DNA of 41,548 nt, taken from positions 1 to 41,548 of the forward strand of contig DASQAT010000009.1 of assembly GCA_035635555.1 (NCBI GenBank). The letters are read 5' to 3'. This document shows positions 8,445 through 17,330 of the stretch, in pieces; positions within the stretch are counted from its first letter, which is position 1, and each line of letters starts with the position of its first letter. Under the pieces are notes generated by a model, which was not told where the DNA came from, searched no databases, and worked only from the letters and a program-made list of their open reading frames with translations. Source of the DNA: Candidatus Dormiibacterota bacterium. GTDB lineage: Bacteria > Acidobacteriota > Polarisedimenticolia > Gp22-AA2. The position numbers were made by a program, and so were the translations under genes.

Positions 8445-10715
8445 ATGCTGAAGTCCTTGGACAGGCCATTCTTCGAGCGCGCCGGGGTGTGGCTCCTGGC
8501 GGCCGCTCTCTTGCTGGTCCCCCTCGCGTACAGCTCCAGCCTCGCCGACCCGTTCGCCTTCGTGAAGCGGTCGCTGATGCTGCTGGTCGCACTTCTGCTC
8601 TGGGGGCTGGCCTTCCTCGCGCCGGCCCCCGAAGATCGGCCGCGGCTGGTCGCGCCGGTGCGGACCCTTCTCCTCGTCTTCCTCGTCTCGGCCGCGGCGG
8701 CCTGTGTCGTCGCCGCCAACCGTGGTCTGGCCCTCTGGGGCCTGCTCGACCTGACGGTAGGGCTCGGCCTCTTCCTCGGGACGGTGCGCTTCGTGCGCGA
8801 CGTCCGGAGCGTGTCTCTTCTTCTGCGCACCACGCTGCTCGCCGCGTCCATCGTGGCGCTTGCGTCGCTGCTTCAAGTATTCATACCCGCCTCGGCCGGC
8901 GGGTGGCTGAACGACATCCTCCCGCCGAATCGTGGCGGATCGACGCTGGGCGATCCGGGTCTGGCGTGCCAGTTCCTGATCCTGGCTCTGCCGCTCGGGA
9001 TCGGCGCGGCGGCGCTGTCCGCGAGCGCCTGGCGCCAGGCCTGCGGCGGCCTGCTCGGGCTCGTCGCTTCGGCGCTCCTGTTCATCGGCAGGCCCGAGGG
9101 CTGGTGGCTGGCGGCCGCCGCCCTGCTGCTCGTCGTCGTGGGCCGCATCGTCCAGGCCGCGGGACACGGCGGCCGCTGGACAGATCTGGCCCCCGATCTG
9201 GGCGGGGCCGGTTTGCGCGCCCTCCTGATCGCGGGGATCGTCGTTCTGGTCGTTGTCTCGGTATCCCGCCTGGCCTTCCTGTATCCGTCGGCGAAGCCGC
9301 TCGAGCCGCTCCAGGGCACGTCCCTTCTGTCCCCGACGACCGGCAACCCGGCCGCCGACAGGGCCGCGGCCGTCCGCGACACCTTCGTACTCATCCTGCA
9401 TCATCCTCTCGGGGCAGGGCCGGGCGGATTCCGGCATGCCTTCCTGGAGGTCGCCTGGACGGCCTCGCCGAACTCTCCCTTTTCTCTCAGCCACCAGGCG
9501 ATCCATCCGGGGAACGCATTCCTGGAGATGACGGCCGAGACCGGTCTCCTGGGCGGTCTGGCGTTCGCGCTCCTCGTCCTCGTGCTGCTTCTCCAGGCCC
9601 TCCTCGCCGCGGCCCGGGCGGAGCCACCCTGGGACAACGTCGGCGTGGCGGCCCTCGCCGGGCTCGGGGCACTGGCGGGGATCGCCTTCCTGGGGGCGCC
9701 TTACCAGGAGGCCACCCCGTCGATTCTCTTCTGGGTGCTCGCCGGGATCGTGCAGGTCTCACTCCGAAGCGCCGGCGCCGTGCCGCGTCCTCTCGGTCTG
9801 CTGGTTCCGCGCGAGCGTGCGGCCGGCGCGGGGCGCGGCAGGCGTCTCGCCGCCGCGGCCGGTCTCGCCTGGATCGCGGCCGCCGCGGTGCTCGGATTCT
9901 TCGTGGTCGATCGCGCCCGCGCCTCGATGGCGACGCTGGAGGGGCAGGGGGCGTTCTACGCGGGACGGTACGCGGCGGCGCTGCAGGCCTTCGGGCGCGC
10001 TCCCGTCCTGCGCTCGCCCGACCACCTGCCGCGCGTGCTGGCGGGCAGCGCCAGCCTGCGTCTGGGTCTCTACGATCAGTCCGTGCGCGAGTTCGGCGAG
10101 ACCCTCAGGCGCTCACCTCATTTCATCGCGGCGTACCTCGGAAGGGCGGCGGCCGAGGAGGCCCAGGGACACTGGGACCTCGCGGACTCGGACTACCGGG
10201 CGGCCCTCAAGATCTGGCCGGACAACGCCGACATCTACCTGGCGCTCGCGAACCTCGACACCACGCGCGGACGCGTGGACGCCGCGCTCGACGACTACCG
10301 CCAGGTCATGGAGCTCAATCCGAACCAGGCGGACACTTATTTCCGGATGGGAGAGCTGTTCCTGCGTCGGGACCAGATCGACGAGGCGATCGAGGCGTTT
10401 CGCGTCTGCGCAATGAAGAACCCGAAGTATCCCCGCGTGCTCCTGAGGCTCGGCGACGCCTTCTTCCAGAAGGGGCTGCAGGAGATGGCGCTGCGCTACT
10501 TCCAGGCGGCGGCCAACGCCGACGGCAAGGACATCCAGGCGCGGCTGCGCATCGCCAACACGCAGCACGCCCTCGGCAAGATGTGCGAGGCCCAGGACGC
10601 CCTCGAGGCGGCCCGCGACCTCGAAACCGACACGGCGCGGCGCGACGGGATCCTCGACCTGATCAAGAAGATCGAGCCCGAGTGCAGGAAGGAGCGCGGG
10701 CCGCAGAAGCGGTGA
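8445..10715 (+). CDS. O-antigen ligase-like membrane protein with C-terminal TPR domain
   Basis: A protein of about 756 residues. The first 480 or so residues are strongly hydrophobic with around 12 membrane segments and a large periplasmic loop (AKPLEPLQGTSLLS onward, then HHPLGAGPGGFRHAFLE and HPGNAFLEMTAETGLLG), the layout of the Wzy_C/WaaL O-antigen ligase and polymerase family. The GPGGFRHAF and HNxxLE-like motifs mark the family's catalytic loop. The C-terminal 250 residues are tetratricopeptide repeats (for example AYLGRAAAEEAQGHWDLADS). It probably transfers or polymerises a lipid-linked glycan, or glycosylates pilin-like proteins. The ATG at 8445 was preferred over a TTG at 8421; neither has a strong ribosome site. 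Confidence 0.85.
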   Translation: MLKSLDRPFFERAGVWLLAAALLLVPLAYSSSLADPFAFVKRSLMLLVALLLWGLAFLAPAPEDRPRLVAPVRTLLLVFLVSAAAACVVAANRGLALWGLLDLTVGLGLFLGTVRFVRDVRSVSLLLRTTLLAASIVALASLLQVFIPASAGGWLNDILPPNRGGSTLGDPGLACQFLILALPLGIGAAALSASAWRQACGGLLGLVASALLFIGRPEGWWLAAAALLLVVVGRIVQAAGHGGRWTDLAPDLGGAGLRALLIAGIVVLVVVSVSRLAFLYPSAKPLEPLQGTSLLSPTTGNPAADRAAAVRDTFVLILHHPLGAGPGGFRHAFLEVAWTASPNSPFSLSHQAIHPGNAFLEMTAETGLLGGLAFALLVLVLLLQALLAAARAEPPWDNVGVAALAGLGALAGIAFLGAPYQEATPSILFWVLAGIVQVSLRSAGAVPRPLGLLVPRERAAGAGRGRRLAAAAGLAWIAAAAVLGFFVVDRARASMATLEGQGAFYAGRYAAALQAFGRAPVLRSPDHLPRVLAGSASLRLGLYDQSVREFGETLRRSPHFIAAYLGRAAAEEAQGHWDLADSDYRAALKIWPDNADIYLALANLDTTRGRVDAALDDYRQVMELNPNQADTYFRMGELFLRRDQIDEAIEAFRVCAMKNPKYPRVLLRLGDAFFQKGLQEMALRYFQAAANADGKDIQARLRIANTQHALGKMCEAQDALEAARDLETDTARRDGILDLIKKIEPECRKERGPQKR

Positions 10716-10730
10716 TCGCCGGCCTCCGCC

Positions 10731-11588
10731 TCATTCGATCCAGATCTCGATGTGGCAGCTGTCGTCGTCCACTTCCAGCAGCTTGCCCGCGCCCGCCGTC
10801 TCGATCGCTTCGAAAATGTGGTCGAGATTGATCCCCTTCTGCCGCGCCACGTTCTGCATCTCCTTCTTCTGGTCCTCGTTGACGGCGTCGATGAGCATGC
10901 GCGCGAAGGCGACCGGCAGATTGACCTTGAGCTCGTAACGCTTCTCCTCCTTGTTGTAGACGGTCATCCGGATGAGGCTCGGGGTCGCACCCCTCGCGCC
11001 CGGTCGCTCCGTCTCCGTCGAGGGCACCTGCTTCGGATCGATCTTCAGGATGGCGATCAGGATTTCGTTGCGGATGTCGGTGTCGGTCTGGGTGTCGTAC
11101 GCCTTTTTCAGGACCGGGAGCGACCGGCGGCGGAGGTCCTCGTCGGACGTGTCTCCGGCCTGGATCGCGGCGAGCGTCGAGACGTAGCGCGAGCCGTTCC
11201 CGAGTCCCTCTTTCAGCACGGCGGAACAGTCACGTCTCGAGGGTGAGCGCGGCTCGCAGGCGGCGGAGAAAAGGGCCGCCCAGGCCTGCTCCACCATCAC
11301 CTTCTCGCCGGTGTGCCCCGCGATGAACTCCCTGAAGGCCTTGACGCCGTCGGCCTCGCGCCCCGGGATCCGGCTCAGGGCGCGCGCCCGGTAGAAGCCC
11401 GCCTGGGTCGTCGAGTGTCCCGACGGATACCTCGCGAGGATCTCCTCGCAGCCGCGCAGCACCGCCGTCCAGTCCTGATCGAACACGTCCACCTTCACCT
11501 GACGGAACAGCTCGTCCTCGCCGGCGGCCGCCCCCAGGAACGTGAGCGCCAGCACGAGCGCGAGACCGCGGGCGACGTCAGACGACAT
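10731..11588 (-). CDS. Exported protein with SHOCT-like C-terminal domain
   Basis: A 285-residue protein with an N-terminal signal peptide (LALVLALTFLGAAAG) and a helical TPR-like region of about 25-140 (YPSGHSTTQAGFYRARALSR). Its C-terminal domain (about 220-285) resembles the SHOCT-like module found with DUF4097 proteins: KVNLPVAFARMLIDA, then an LDHIFEAIE helix and the ending LLEVDDDSCHIEIWIE. It is the third gene of the ECF sigma/anti-sigma unit, overlapping the anti-sigma gene by 11 bases, with GGAGGG before its ATG. It is likely an envelope target or effector of that regulator. Its biochemical role is not known. Confidence 0.78.
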   Translation of the reverse strand: MSSDVARGLALVLALTFLGAAAGEDELFRQVKVDVFDQDWTAVLRGCEEILARYPSGHSTTQAGFYRARALSRIPGREADGVKAFREFIAGHTGEKVMVEQAWAALFSAACEPRSPSRRDCSAVLKEGLGNGSRYVSTLAAIQAGDTSDEDLRRRSLPVLKKAYDTQTDTDIRNEILIAILKIDPKQVPSTETERPGARGATPSLIRMTVYNKEEKRYELKVNLPVAFARMLIDAVNEDQKKEMQNVARQKGINLDHIFEAIETAGAGKLLEVDDDSCHIEIWIE

Positions 11589-12423
11589 CCGCCCTCCCCT
11601 CCATCTCGCGCGTGACCAGGTCGATGCGCAGAAGGATCTGCCGCGTCTCGATCTGCTCGCGCAGGTCGTGGATCTGGCGCGCCGAGGCGCAGTCGTCGAG
11701 CGCCGCCACCTGCATCAGGACCGACTCGAGCTGGCGCACCAGCGTGGACAGCCGCTGGTCCTCGAGCGACCCGAGACCGCCTTCGTAGAGGTTCATCCTC
11801 CTGAGCAGCTGCCGCGACTTCTCCTTCTCGAGAGTGATGTCATATTGGCCGCCGGCCTTGCGGCACGGGGCGGCCGGCCCGACCAGGTTGACCAGAACGG
11901 CGCGGCTGTCCGTCAGATAGCGGGCAGCCCCCCGGCGCGCCAGCCGGTCCTGCATCGCGTGGGCCGACTCCAGCAGGGAAACGAGCGGCGGCCCTCCGAC
12001 GCCGGAGTCGGGCGATGCCGGCGCTCCCCCAGGCACGCCTCCCGGCCGCAGCCCCGTGTTCCACAGGAGGACCGCGACGAGGGCGGCCGCCGCCAAGAGC
12101 GCGAAGCGAGCCGGGACGGGGACTGCCACCCACCCCGCAGCCACGGCGGTTGCGGGCCGGGCGGCCTCGGCGGCGCGCGCCCGGGCGACGGCGGCACGCG
12201 CGAACTCGCGCCAGTCGACCTCGGTCTCGCGGGGAAAGACCGTCTCCGGGGTCGCCGCGTCCAGACACCCGCGGAACTCGTCCCACTCCAGCCCGCAGAA
12301 TCGGCAGGAGTCGAGATGGCGCAGGAGGCCGGCCTCGTCCGCAGGGACGAGCGCCCCGTAGTAGAGGAGGCTCATCCGGACGCGGGCGGCGCGGCAGGCG
12401 CGCGGGGGCCGGCGCGGGCTCAC
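11578..12423 (-). CDS. Transmembrane zinc-finger anti-sigma factor
   Basis: A 281-residue protein with an N-terminal ZAS-like motif (HLDSCRFC: H, then CxxC) at about residues 36-43 and one transmembrane helix (FALLAAAALVAVLLW) near 107-121. A periplasmic helical part of about 150 residues follows. This is the layout of membrane anti-sigma factors that hold an ECF sigma factor in the cytoplasm until an envelope signal arrives. The GTG start overlaps the sigma gene's TGA by 4 bases, and the genetic pairing supports the call. The long C-terminal part, with charged coiled-coil-like helices, may act as the sensor. Confidence 0.85.
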   Translation of the reverse strand: MSPRRPPRACRAARVRMSLLYYGALVPADEAGLLRHLDSCRFCGLEWDEFRGCLDAATPETVFPRETEVDWREFARAAVARARAAEAARPATAVAAGWVAVPVPARFALLAAAALVAVLLWNTGLRPGGVPGGAPASPDSGVGGPPLVSLLESAHAMQDRLARRGAARYLTDSRAVLVNLVGPAAPCRKAGGQYDITLEKEKSRQLLRRMNLYEGGLGSLEDQRLSTLVRQLESVLMQVAALDDCASARQIHDLREQIETRQILLRIDLVTREMEGRADVV

Positions 12424-13022
12424 GACGACTCACCTTTCGGCGACCGGAACGCCGGATCGGTGCGCGCCAGGTGGTCGCGGATCGCCGCGGCGGCGCGGTG
12501 CAGGGACGACTTGACGGTCCCCAGGGCGCAGCCGAGAGCCTTGGCTATCTCCTCGAGACGCATCTCTCCGAAGTGGCGCAGCATGAAGATCTCCCGCTGT
12601 CTCGGCGGCAGCGTGTCGATCGCCCCCTGCAGCACGCTCCGGAGCTCGCGACGCTCCTGGCGCGTCTGGGCGGATTCCTCCGACGAGGACAGAGGGAGCG
12701 GTCCCCGTCCCGGCCGCGTTTCCTGCGCCTCGTCGAGGGACTGCTCCGGGCGGACCCGCCGGTGCCGGATCTGGTCGATGCACCGGTTGGCGAGGATGCG
12801 CGACGCCCAGGTGAACGGATGGGCGCTGGGACGATAGCTCTGGCGGGCCAGGTAGATTTTCACGAACGCCTCCTGCACCGCGTCGAGGGCCTCCTCGTGG
12901 TTGTGGAGGTAACCGCAGGCCAGCCGATACAGACGTCTCTGATAGCGCTCGACGAGAGTCTCGAAGGCGCCGGGTGATCCACGCCGCACCTGTTCCATGA
13001 GGGTGAAGTCATCAGCCTCCAC
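12420..13022 (-). CDS. ECF-type RNA polymerase sigma factor
   Basis: A 200-residue sigma-70 family protein of the extracytoplasmic-function group. Region 2 (about 10-85) includes GAFETLVERYQRRLYRLA and the core DAVQEAFVKIY. Region 4 (about 135-190) includes LPPRQREIFMLRHFGEM and the helix-turn-helix LEEIAKALGCALGTVKSSLHRA. Its GTG start follows a G-rich ribosome site. It begins a three-gene unit with the anti-sigma factor and an exported SHOCT-like protein, which probably forms an envelope-stress response. I could not identify an autoregulatory promoter upstream. Confidence 0.93.
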   Translation of the reverse strand: MEADDFTLMEQVRRGSPGAFETLVERYQRRLYRLACGYLHNHEEALDAVQEAFVKIYLARQSYRPSAHPFTWASRILANRCIDQIRHRRVRPEQSLDEAQETRPGRGPLPLSSSEESAQTRQERRELRSVLQGAIDTLPPRQREIFMLRHFGEMRLEEIAKALGCALGTVKSSLHRAAAAIRDHLARTDPAFRSPKGESS

Positions 13023-13066
13023 ACCCCCCTCCGCACAGGATCAAACGGCCGCGGGCGTCCCGGGGT

Positions 13067-13789
13067 TTACCGCTTCCGGCGCGCCGCGATGAAGTTTTCG
13101 ATGACCCGGAGGACCTCCGCGGGTGGGTCCACGAAGCGGATGCCGATCCCGGGCAGGAGATGGCTCCCCGGTTGCGGCCGCAGAGACCGCCGGACCTCCC
13201 CCTCGGCCGCGACGGGCGCCGGTTTCTCCAGGCGTCCCTCGAGCCGGCGTGACGGCAGGTGGATCACCATCTGCAGCCGGGTCCCGCGGACGAACGGCCG
13301 CGGGCTCTTGAGGAACAGGCCGTGCGTGCTCAGATCGCGAGTGTAGGCGGTGTAGGAGGCCGATCTCACCTTGAATTCGACCCGGCAGGACACCGGGATG
13401 CGTCCCTCGCGGCGCTCCAGGAGCGGCACGAAGCGTCGCACCTTCTCGAGGAAGGAGGCCGACTCGAGCGGCTTGATCAGGACATCATCGCAGCCGGCGC
13501 GCACGCACTCCTCGCGGCGGGACTCGGAGGCGACGAGCACGATCGGAATCCGCCCGAGGAGCGGGTCGGCCTTGAGGAACCGGCAGGCCGCGATGCCGTC
13601 CATCTCCGGCATCTCCGCGTCCAGGAAGACGAGGTCGGGTGGATCCTGACGGCACAGGTTCAGCGCCTCGACACCGGTGCGCGCAGTCTGGATCCTGCAG
13701 GTGGTCCGCTTCAGGTAGTTCCTCTGCAGGTCGATGAACGGCAGGACGTCGTCCACCAGGAGGATGCGGACGATGCGCTCGTCACTCAC
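13067..13789 (-). CDS. Response regulator with receiver and PilZ domains
   Basis: A 240-residue regulator. The receiver domain (1-115) has the acidic pair D13/D14, phospho-acceptor D57 (LVFLDAEMPEMDG) and K106 (VLIKP). The second domain (about 118-236) is PilZ-like with RxxxR (RREGR) and DLSTHG, which corresponds to the D/NxSxxG part of the c-di-GMP site. It could therefore integrate phosphorylation and c-di-GMP to control motility, pili or exopolysaccharide. No cognate histidine kinase is encoded nearby. The GTG start at 13789 overlaps the stop of a small membrane-protein gene by 4 bases. Confidence 0.9.
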   Translation of the reverse strand: MSDERIVRILLVDDVLPFIDLQRNYLKRTTCRIQTARTGVEALNLCRQDPPDLVFLDAEMPEMDGIAACRFLKADPLLGRIPIVLVASESRREECVRAGCDDVLIKPLESASFLEKVRRFVPLLERREGRIPVSCRVEFKVRSASYTAYTRDLSTHGLFLKSPRPFVRGTRLQMVIHLPSRRLEGRLEKPAPVAAEGEVRRSLRPQPGSHLLPGIGIRFVDPPAEVLRVIENFIAARRKR

Positions 13790-13965
13790 CGCCCCCTCGC
13801 CGAGCAGCGCTCCAGCACGTACCCGGCGAGGAACATCAGACTGCCGAGGAGCAGCCAGGCGAGCTCGGAGTTCATGTTGTCCTCCCCGAAGCCGTAGACC
13901 AGCAATGCCACGCCCAGGGTCAGCATCGCCGCGATCTCGAGGATCTTGCCGACTACGTACGTCAC
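13786..13965 (-). CDS. Small membrane protein, unknown function
   Basis: A protein of about 59 residues with two predicted membrane helices (ILEIAAMLTLGVALLVYGF and LAWLLLGSLMFLAGYVLE) joined by a short acidic loop with Asn residues. It is not recognised as a named family. Support for it being real comes from its 4-base overlap (GTGA) with the receiver-PilZ gene and its clean two-helix pattern. The start could be the GTG at 13965 or another GTG three codons upstream (13974). Confidence 0.6.
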   Translation of the reverse strand: MTYVVGKILEIAAMLTLGVALLVYGFGEDNMNSELAWLLLGSLMFLAGYVLERCSARGR

Positions 13966-14043
13966 GCCCGCCACTATAGCGGAAGGTGCGTTCCGGTGCT
14001 GCCATCCGTTACCATGAGCGCGGGGACTCCGGGGGAGGCTGAA

Positions 14044-15237
14044 GTGGGGGACCACAAGGGGAAGCGAGTCGCCGTGATCGGAGGCGGCCCCGGCGGCGCG
14101 CAGTGCGCCCGGCGTCTGGCGGAGGCCGGCGTCGATGTGACCGTGTTCGAGCCGCGGGTGCGTTTCGAGAAGGCCTGCGGCGGCGGCATCCCGGCCCGGG
14201 GCCTGGAGCGCTACCCGTTTCTCCTCGACACCGGACTGGCCGGGAAGGCGGTTCGCGAATGCCTGGTCGTCGCGCCGTCCGGGCGCGAGGCACGGTTCCC
14301 CCTGGAGCACCCTCTTTACGTCTTCAGCCGCGGTGCCCTGCACTCCTTCATGCTGTCGCGCGCCGCCACCGCCGGCGCGCGCGTCGTCCGGGCGCGTGTC
14401 GTGTCGTTTCGGAACGACCGGGGTGCGTGGGACGTGCGCGCGGCCGCGGCGGGCGGAGGCGAGGCGGACCCCTTCGGCCCGTTTGATTTCATCGTCGCGG
14501 CGGACGGCGCCGCGGGGGCGGCCCGCCGGCGCCTCCTCCTCTCCACCTCCGGCGCCGACGTGTCGCAGGGGATCGGCTATTACCTGCCGGACGTCTCCGA
14601 GGAATTCGTCACCCTCAAGTTCTACGATCGTCTGCACGGCTACCTCTGGGTCTTCCCGCGGCCGGATCACTCGTCGGCGGGGATCTGCGCCACGCTCGGC
14701 GCGCTGCCTGTTTCCGGGCTCAGGGGACTGATGGACGATTTCCTGAAGAGTCGCTATCCGGCCGCGGCCGTCGAGGCCGCCGAGCGCTACGCCGCCCTCA
14801 TCCCCGGGGCGCCGCAGGACCCGGGCAGCGAGCGGCTGCAGGGGGATGGATGGGCGCTGATCGGCGACGCCGCGCGTCTGGTCGACCCGCTCACGCGCGA
14901 GGGAATCTATTACGCGATGATCTCGGGCGATCTCCTGGCGGAGGCGCTGTGCCGCGGACAGCCGGAGCAGTACACAGACGCCTGGGCCGATCAGGGGGCC
15001 CGGGAGCTGTCCTGGGCGGCGGCGCACGGAAACGGCTTCTTCGACGCGCGCTTCATCGAGCGACTGGTGTTCCTCGCCGCCGCCAGCCCCGCCATCGCGC
15101 GCGTCCTGTCCGACGTCATCTCCGGGCGGCAGACGTACAGGACCCTGAAACGCCGCCTGTTGCTCAACGTCCCCCTGGTCGCGGCGCAACTCGTCCGCCG
15201 CGCGGTGACGGCGCCCCTCAGGCGTCGTGACAGTTGA
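14044..15237 (+). CDS. Geranylgeranyl reductase family FAD-dependent oxidoreductase
   Basis: A 397-residue flavoprotein with an N-terminal Rossmann motif (VAVIGGGPGGAQCARRLAEAG), a central ATRAD-like segment (FDFIVAADGAAG) and the C-terminal GDAARLVDPLTREGI motif that marks the geranylgeranyl reductase / ChlP family. The CGGGIPARGL loop near the active site is also typical. These enzymes saturate isoprenoid chains of lipids, quinones or pigments. The exact substrate is unknown. The GTG at 14044 has a strong GGGGGAGG site six bases upstream and was preferred over in-frame starts at 13996 and 14014. The 3' end overlaps the convergent cytochrome gene by 20 bases. Confidence 0.88.
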   Translation: MGDHKGKRVAVIGGGPGGAQCARRLAEAGVDVTVFEPRVRFEKACGGGIPARGLERYPFLLDTGLAGKAVRECLVVAPSGREARFPLEHPLYVFSRGALHSFMLSRAATAGARVVRARVVSFRNDRGAWDVRAAAAGGGEADPFGPFDFIVAADGAAGAARRRLLLSTSGADVSQGIGYYLPDVSEEFVTLKFYDRLHGYLWVFPRPDHSSAGICATLGALPVSGLRGLMDDFLKSRYPAAAVEAAERYAALIPGAPQDPGSERLQGDGWALIGDAARLVDPLTREGIYYAMISGDLLAEALCRGQPEQYTDAWADQGARELSWAAAHGNGFFDARFIERLVFLAAASPAIARVLSDVISGRQTYRTLKRRLLLNVPLVAAQLVRRAVTAPLRRRDS

Positions 15238-15463
15238 AGCACTGGTTCTGGGCCGGCGGGTGGTTCGGTCCGCGCGGGCTCTTCTTGCCCGGACCGTGGC
15301 ATTCGAGGCAGTCGGCCGGCTGCCGGGATGTCCGGTGATCGGCGTCGGCCGGGAGCCGGGGCGGATGGTGCAGGATGGTGTAGACGACGAGGAGGACGGC
15401 CAGCGTCCCGCCAACTACAAGAAAGATGATGAGAGGCGCCCGCCGGGATGTCGTGGACGTCAC
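15218..15463 (-). CDS. Small membrane-anchored dihaem cytochrome c-like protein
   Basis: An 81-residue protein with one N-terminal membrane helix (LIIFLVVGGTLAVLLVVYTIL) and two c-type haem attachment motifs, CLECH and CFNCH, in a short C-terminal region of about 50-79. It is most likely an inner-membrane-anchored periplasmic electron carrier of the doubled CxxCH cytochrome type. Its distal ligands cannot be assigned, although extra histidines (HH, DH, NH) lie nearby. Its partner is not clear from the neighbours. The 3' end overlaps the convergent flavoprotein gene. Confidence 0.8.
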   Translation of the reverse strand: MTSTTSRRAPLIIFLVVGGTLAVLLVVYTILHHPPRLPADADHRTSRQPADCLECHGPGKKSPRGPNHPPAQNQCFNCHDA

Positions 15464-15479
15464 TGCGGACGGTCCGCCC

Positions 15480-15935
15480 TCATCCGCGGTCGACCCGCCG
15501 CGCGCGCGTGTTGGTCGAGATCTTCTCGGTGGCCATGACCTTCCCCTGCAGGAACGCCTCCTCGGCGATGGCCACGATCGAGGCGCGGATGTCGCCCCGC
15601 ATCCGGCCCGTCGGCCGGAGCTCGAACTTCCGCGCCACCACGACCCGCCCGTCGATCGACCCTTCCACGATCAGGTTCTCCGCGGTGATGTCGCCGCGCA
15701 CGGAGCCGTGCGGCTCGATGACGACCGACCCCGAGGTCACGACGTTCCCCTCGATGTGGCCGCGCAGCCGGATGTTCTCCTCGGAGACGATTTCACCGAC
15801 GAGCGTGACGTCCCGATCGATCAGCGTGAGACCGTCGGTCTCCGGCAGTTCCTGCTCTGTCCTTGTGTCCTTGAAGAGGGGCAATCGCTTCCCCCGCGGG
15901 AGTGCGATGATATCAGCCGGTGCCGCCTGGATCAA
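15480..15935 (-). CDS. Bactofilin (polymer-forming cytoskeletal protein)
   Basis: A protein of about 151 residues. The core (about 35-135) consists of short parallel beta-helix repeats rich in Gly and Val at regular spacing (IRLRGHIEGNVVTSG, VRGDITAENLIVEG, MRGDIRASIVAIAEE), which is the bactofilin fold. Bactofilins form membrane-associated polymers that localise cell-wall or polarity proteins. The TTG at 15935 sits directly after the TGA of the YigZ gene, indicating translational coupling. No ATG or GTG is available between that stop and the conserved core. Confidence 0.87.
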   Translation of the reverse strand: MIQAAPADIIALPRGKRLPLFKDTRTEQELPETDGLTLIDRDVTLVGEIVSEENIRLRGHIEGNVVTSGSVVIEPHGSVRGDITAENLIVEGSIDGRVVVARKFELRPTGRMRGDIRASIVAIAEEAFLQGKVMATEKISTNTRARRVDRG

Positions 15936-15936
15936 A

Positions 15937-16530
15937 TCAGCCTTGCGGCCGGTCGATCTCCTCCAGGCGGGCCTGGCCGCGGGCGATCTCCTGCAGGTCT
16001 TCCGTGAGACGGTCGCGCGCCCCGGCCGGCACGCTGGCGCGCAGCACACTTCTCTCCGCGTCGTCGTAGGATGACGAGTCCACGCGCCCCCCATGCCGGG
16101 CCAGAACGTGCCGCGCCTCGCCATCGAGACGGAGCGGCACGCTGATGAGCAGACGGCTCATCGGCACCGCCTCGACCCTCGGGGCGTCCTGGAGGACCCG
16201 GGTCGCGGCGGCGCGATAGGCGCGCGCCAGGCCGCCCTTGCCGAGCCTGGTGCCGCCGAAGTAACGGGTCACGACGACCACCAGGTTGCCGAGCCCGGCG
16301 CTGTGGATCGCCTGCAGGACGGGGGGTCCCGCGGTCCCTTTCGGCTCGCCCGCGTCGTGGGATCGCTCCAACCGCTCGCCCGGACGCCCCGCCACCGACA
16401 TGCCCCAGCAGTGATGGGTCGCATCCGGGAACTCCGACCGCACCGTTTCGATCGCCAGGTCCGCCTCCTCCTCGTCGCGCGCCGGCACCGCCGTGGCGAT
16501 GAAGCGCGAGCCCTTCTCACGCGTCTCCAC
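15937..16530 (-). CDS. yigZ: YigZ/IMPACT family protein
   Basis: A 197-residue protein of the YigZ (UPF0029/IMPACT) family. The N-terminal EKGSRFIATAVPARDEEE and the RYFGGTRLGKGGLARAYRAA motif at about 89-108 are diagnostic, and a shorter DUF1949-like C-terminal domain follows. The precise biochemical function is unsettled; IMPACT homologues influence translational control in eukaryotes. The annotated start is a GTG only four residues before EKGSRF, shorter than the usual leader, and no other ATG, GTG or TTG is in frame upstream before about 16620, so a CTG start is possible. Confidence 0.88.
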   Translation of the reverse strand: METREKGSRFIATAVPARDEEEADLAIETVRSEFPDATHHCWGMSVAGRPGERLERSHDAGEPKGTAGPPVLQAIHSAGLGNLVVVVTRYFGGTRLGKGGLARAYRAAATRVLQDAPRVEAVPMSRLLISVPLRLDGEARHVLARHGGRVDSSSYDDAERSVLRASVPAGARDRLTEDLQEIARGQARLEEIDRPQG

Positions 16531-16655
16531 GCGCAGCGTCCGCGCCAGGGTGGGGAAGGAAGCGGCCAGCCGGACCTCCCGCGAGAACGGATTCGTTGGA
16601 AGCGCGAGTCTAACGAGGCGGGTTGCTTCGGGTCAACGCGGCGGGCCCGGATTGG

Positions 16656-17126
16656 CTACGACTGCGTCCCCTCGGGCCACTGGTAGAACTGTCCGTGCGA
16701 GAAGACCATGTCGCAGTTGAAGTCGGTGGTCTGCCCGCCCGGACGCGAGCTGAGGAGGCCATCCTTGCCATAGCTTGCGAGCGTGTAGTCCGACCCGGTC
16801 GAAGTCGTGGATGCGTCCCAGCCGTTGCTCCACCCGTCGGCATCCGGCGGCATCCTGATGAAGTACGGATCGACGATCAGCTTCAGCGCGGCCCAGCTCG
16901 GTATCGCCTGCGGGTAGACGGCGGTGTCGGTCGCATACGCCTCGACGGCGGTGCCGATCGTCCGGAGGTCCGACATGGACTTCTTCTGCTTGCTCTTGTC
17001 GATCGCGTTGAGAAGATTCGGAAGCGCGACCGCGGAGATGATCCCGATGATCGCGACGACGATCAGGAGCTCGATCAGCGTGAAGCCCTTTCCTCCTGAG
17101 TGCCTGGATCCGCGAAGCGTCATCAT
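16656..17126 (-). CDS. Type IV pilin / GspG-like pseudopilin
   Basis: A 156-residue prepilin-like protein. A class III leader (GSRHSGGKG) is followed by the FTLIELLIVVAIIGIISAVA hydrophobic helix, with cleavage expected between G and F and Glu at mature position 5. The globular part has a TGSDYTLASYGKDGL pattern seen in GspG-type and short type IV pilins. It could be a major or minor pilin or a type II secretion pseudopilin; no prepilin peptidase or assembly ATPase is nearby. Tandem ATG codons at 17126/17123 follow a GGGGGAG site. The upstream gap (17127-17330) contains no clear promoter. Confidence 0.88.
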   Translation of the reverse strand: MMTLRGSRHSGGKGFTLIELLIVVAIIGIISAVALPNLLNAIDKSKQKKSMSDLRTIGTAVEAYATDTAVYPQAIPSWAALKLIVDPYFIRMPPDADGWSNGWDASTTSTGSDYTLASYGKDGLLSSRPGGQTTDFNCDMVFSHGQFYQWPEGTQS

Positions 17127-17330
17127 CGGCGCGCTCCCCCTTCGCGCTCTCAAAGGGCAAGGACGGTGCCAGATCGGCCGGTCCCGGCCCCCCTGGATGC
17201 AACTGTCGACATAACATAACGTTGGCCGCGCCGGTCGCAAGCGGCGGCCTCAATTTCGTTGTGCCAAAAAGTGGCGATTCCGCCCCCCGCCTGCCGTTCA
17301 GCGTCAGCGCGGCCCTCGCGATCGCGTCAC

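Noticed and set aside
17230-17275. A sigma54-like promoter (TGGCAC) upstream of the pilin-like gene on the minus strand
   Set aside because: The -12 GC element is missing at the required spacing (the sequence there is TTGA, shifted), so the match is only half.
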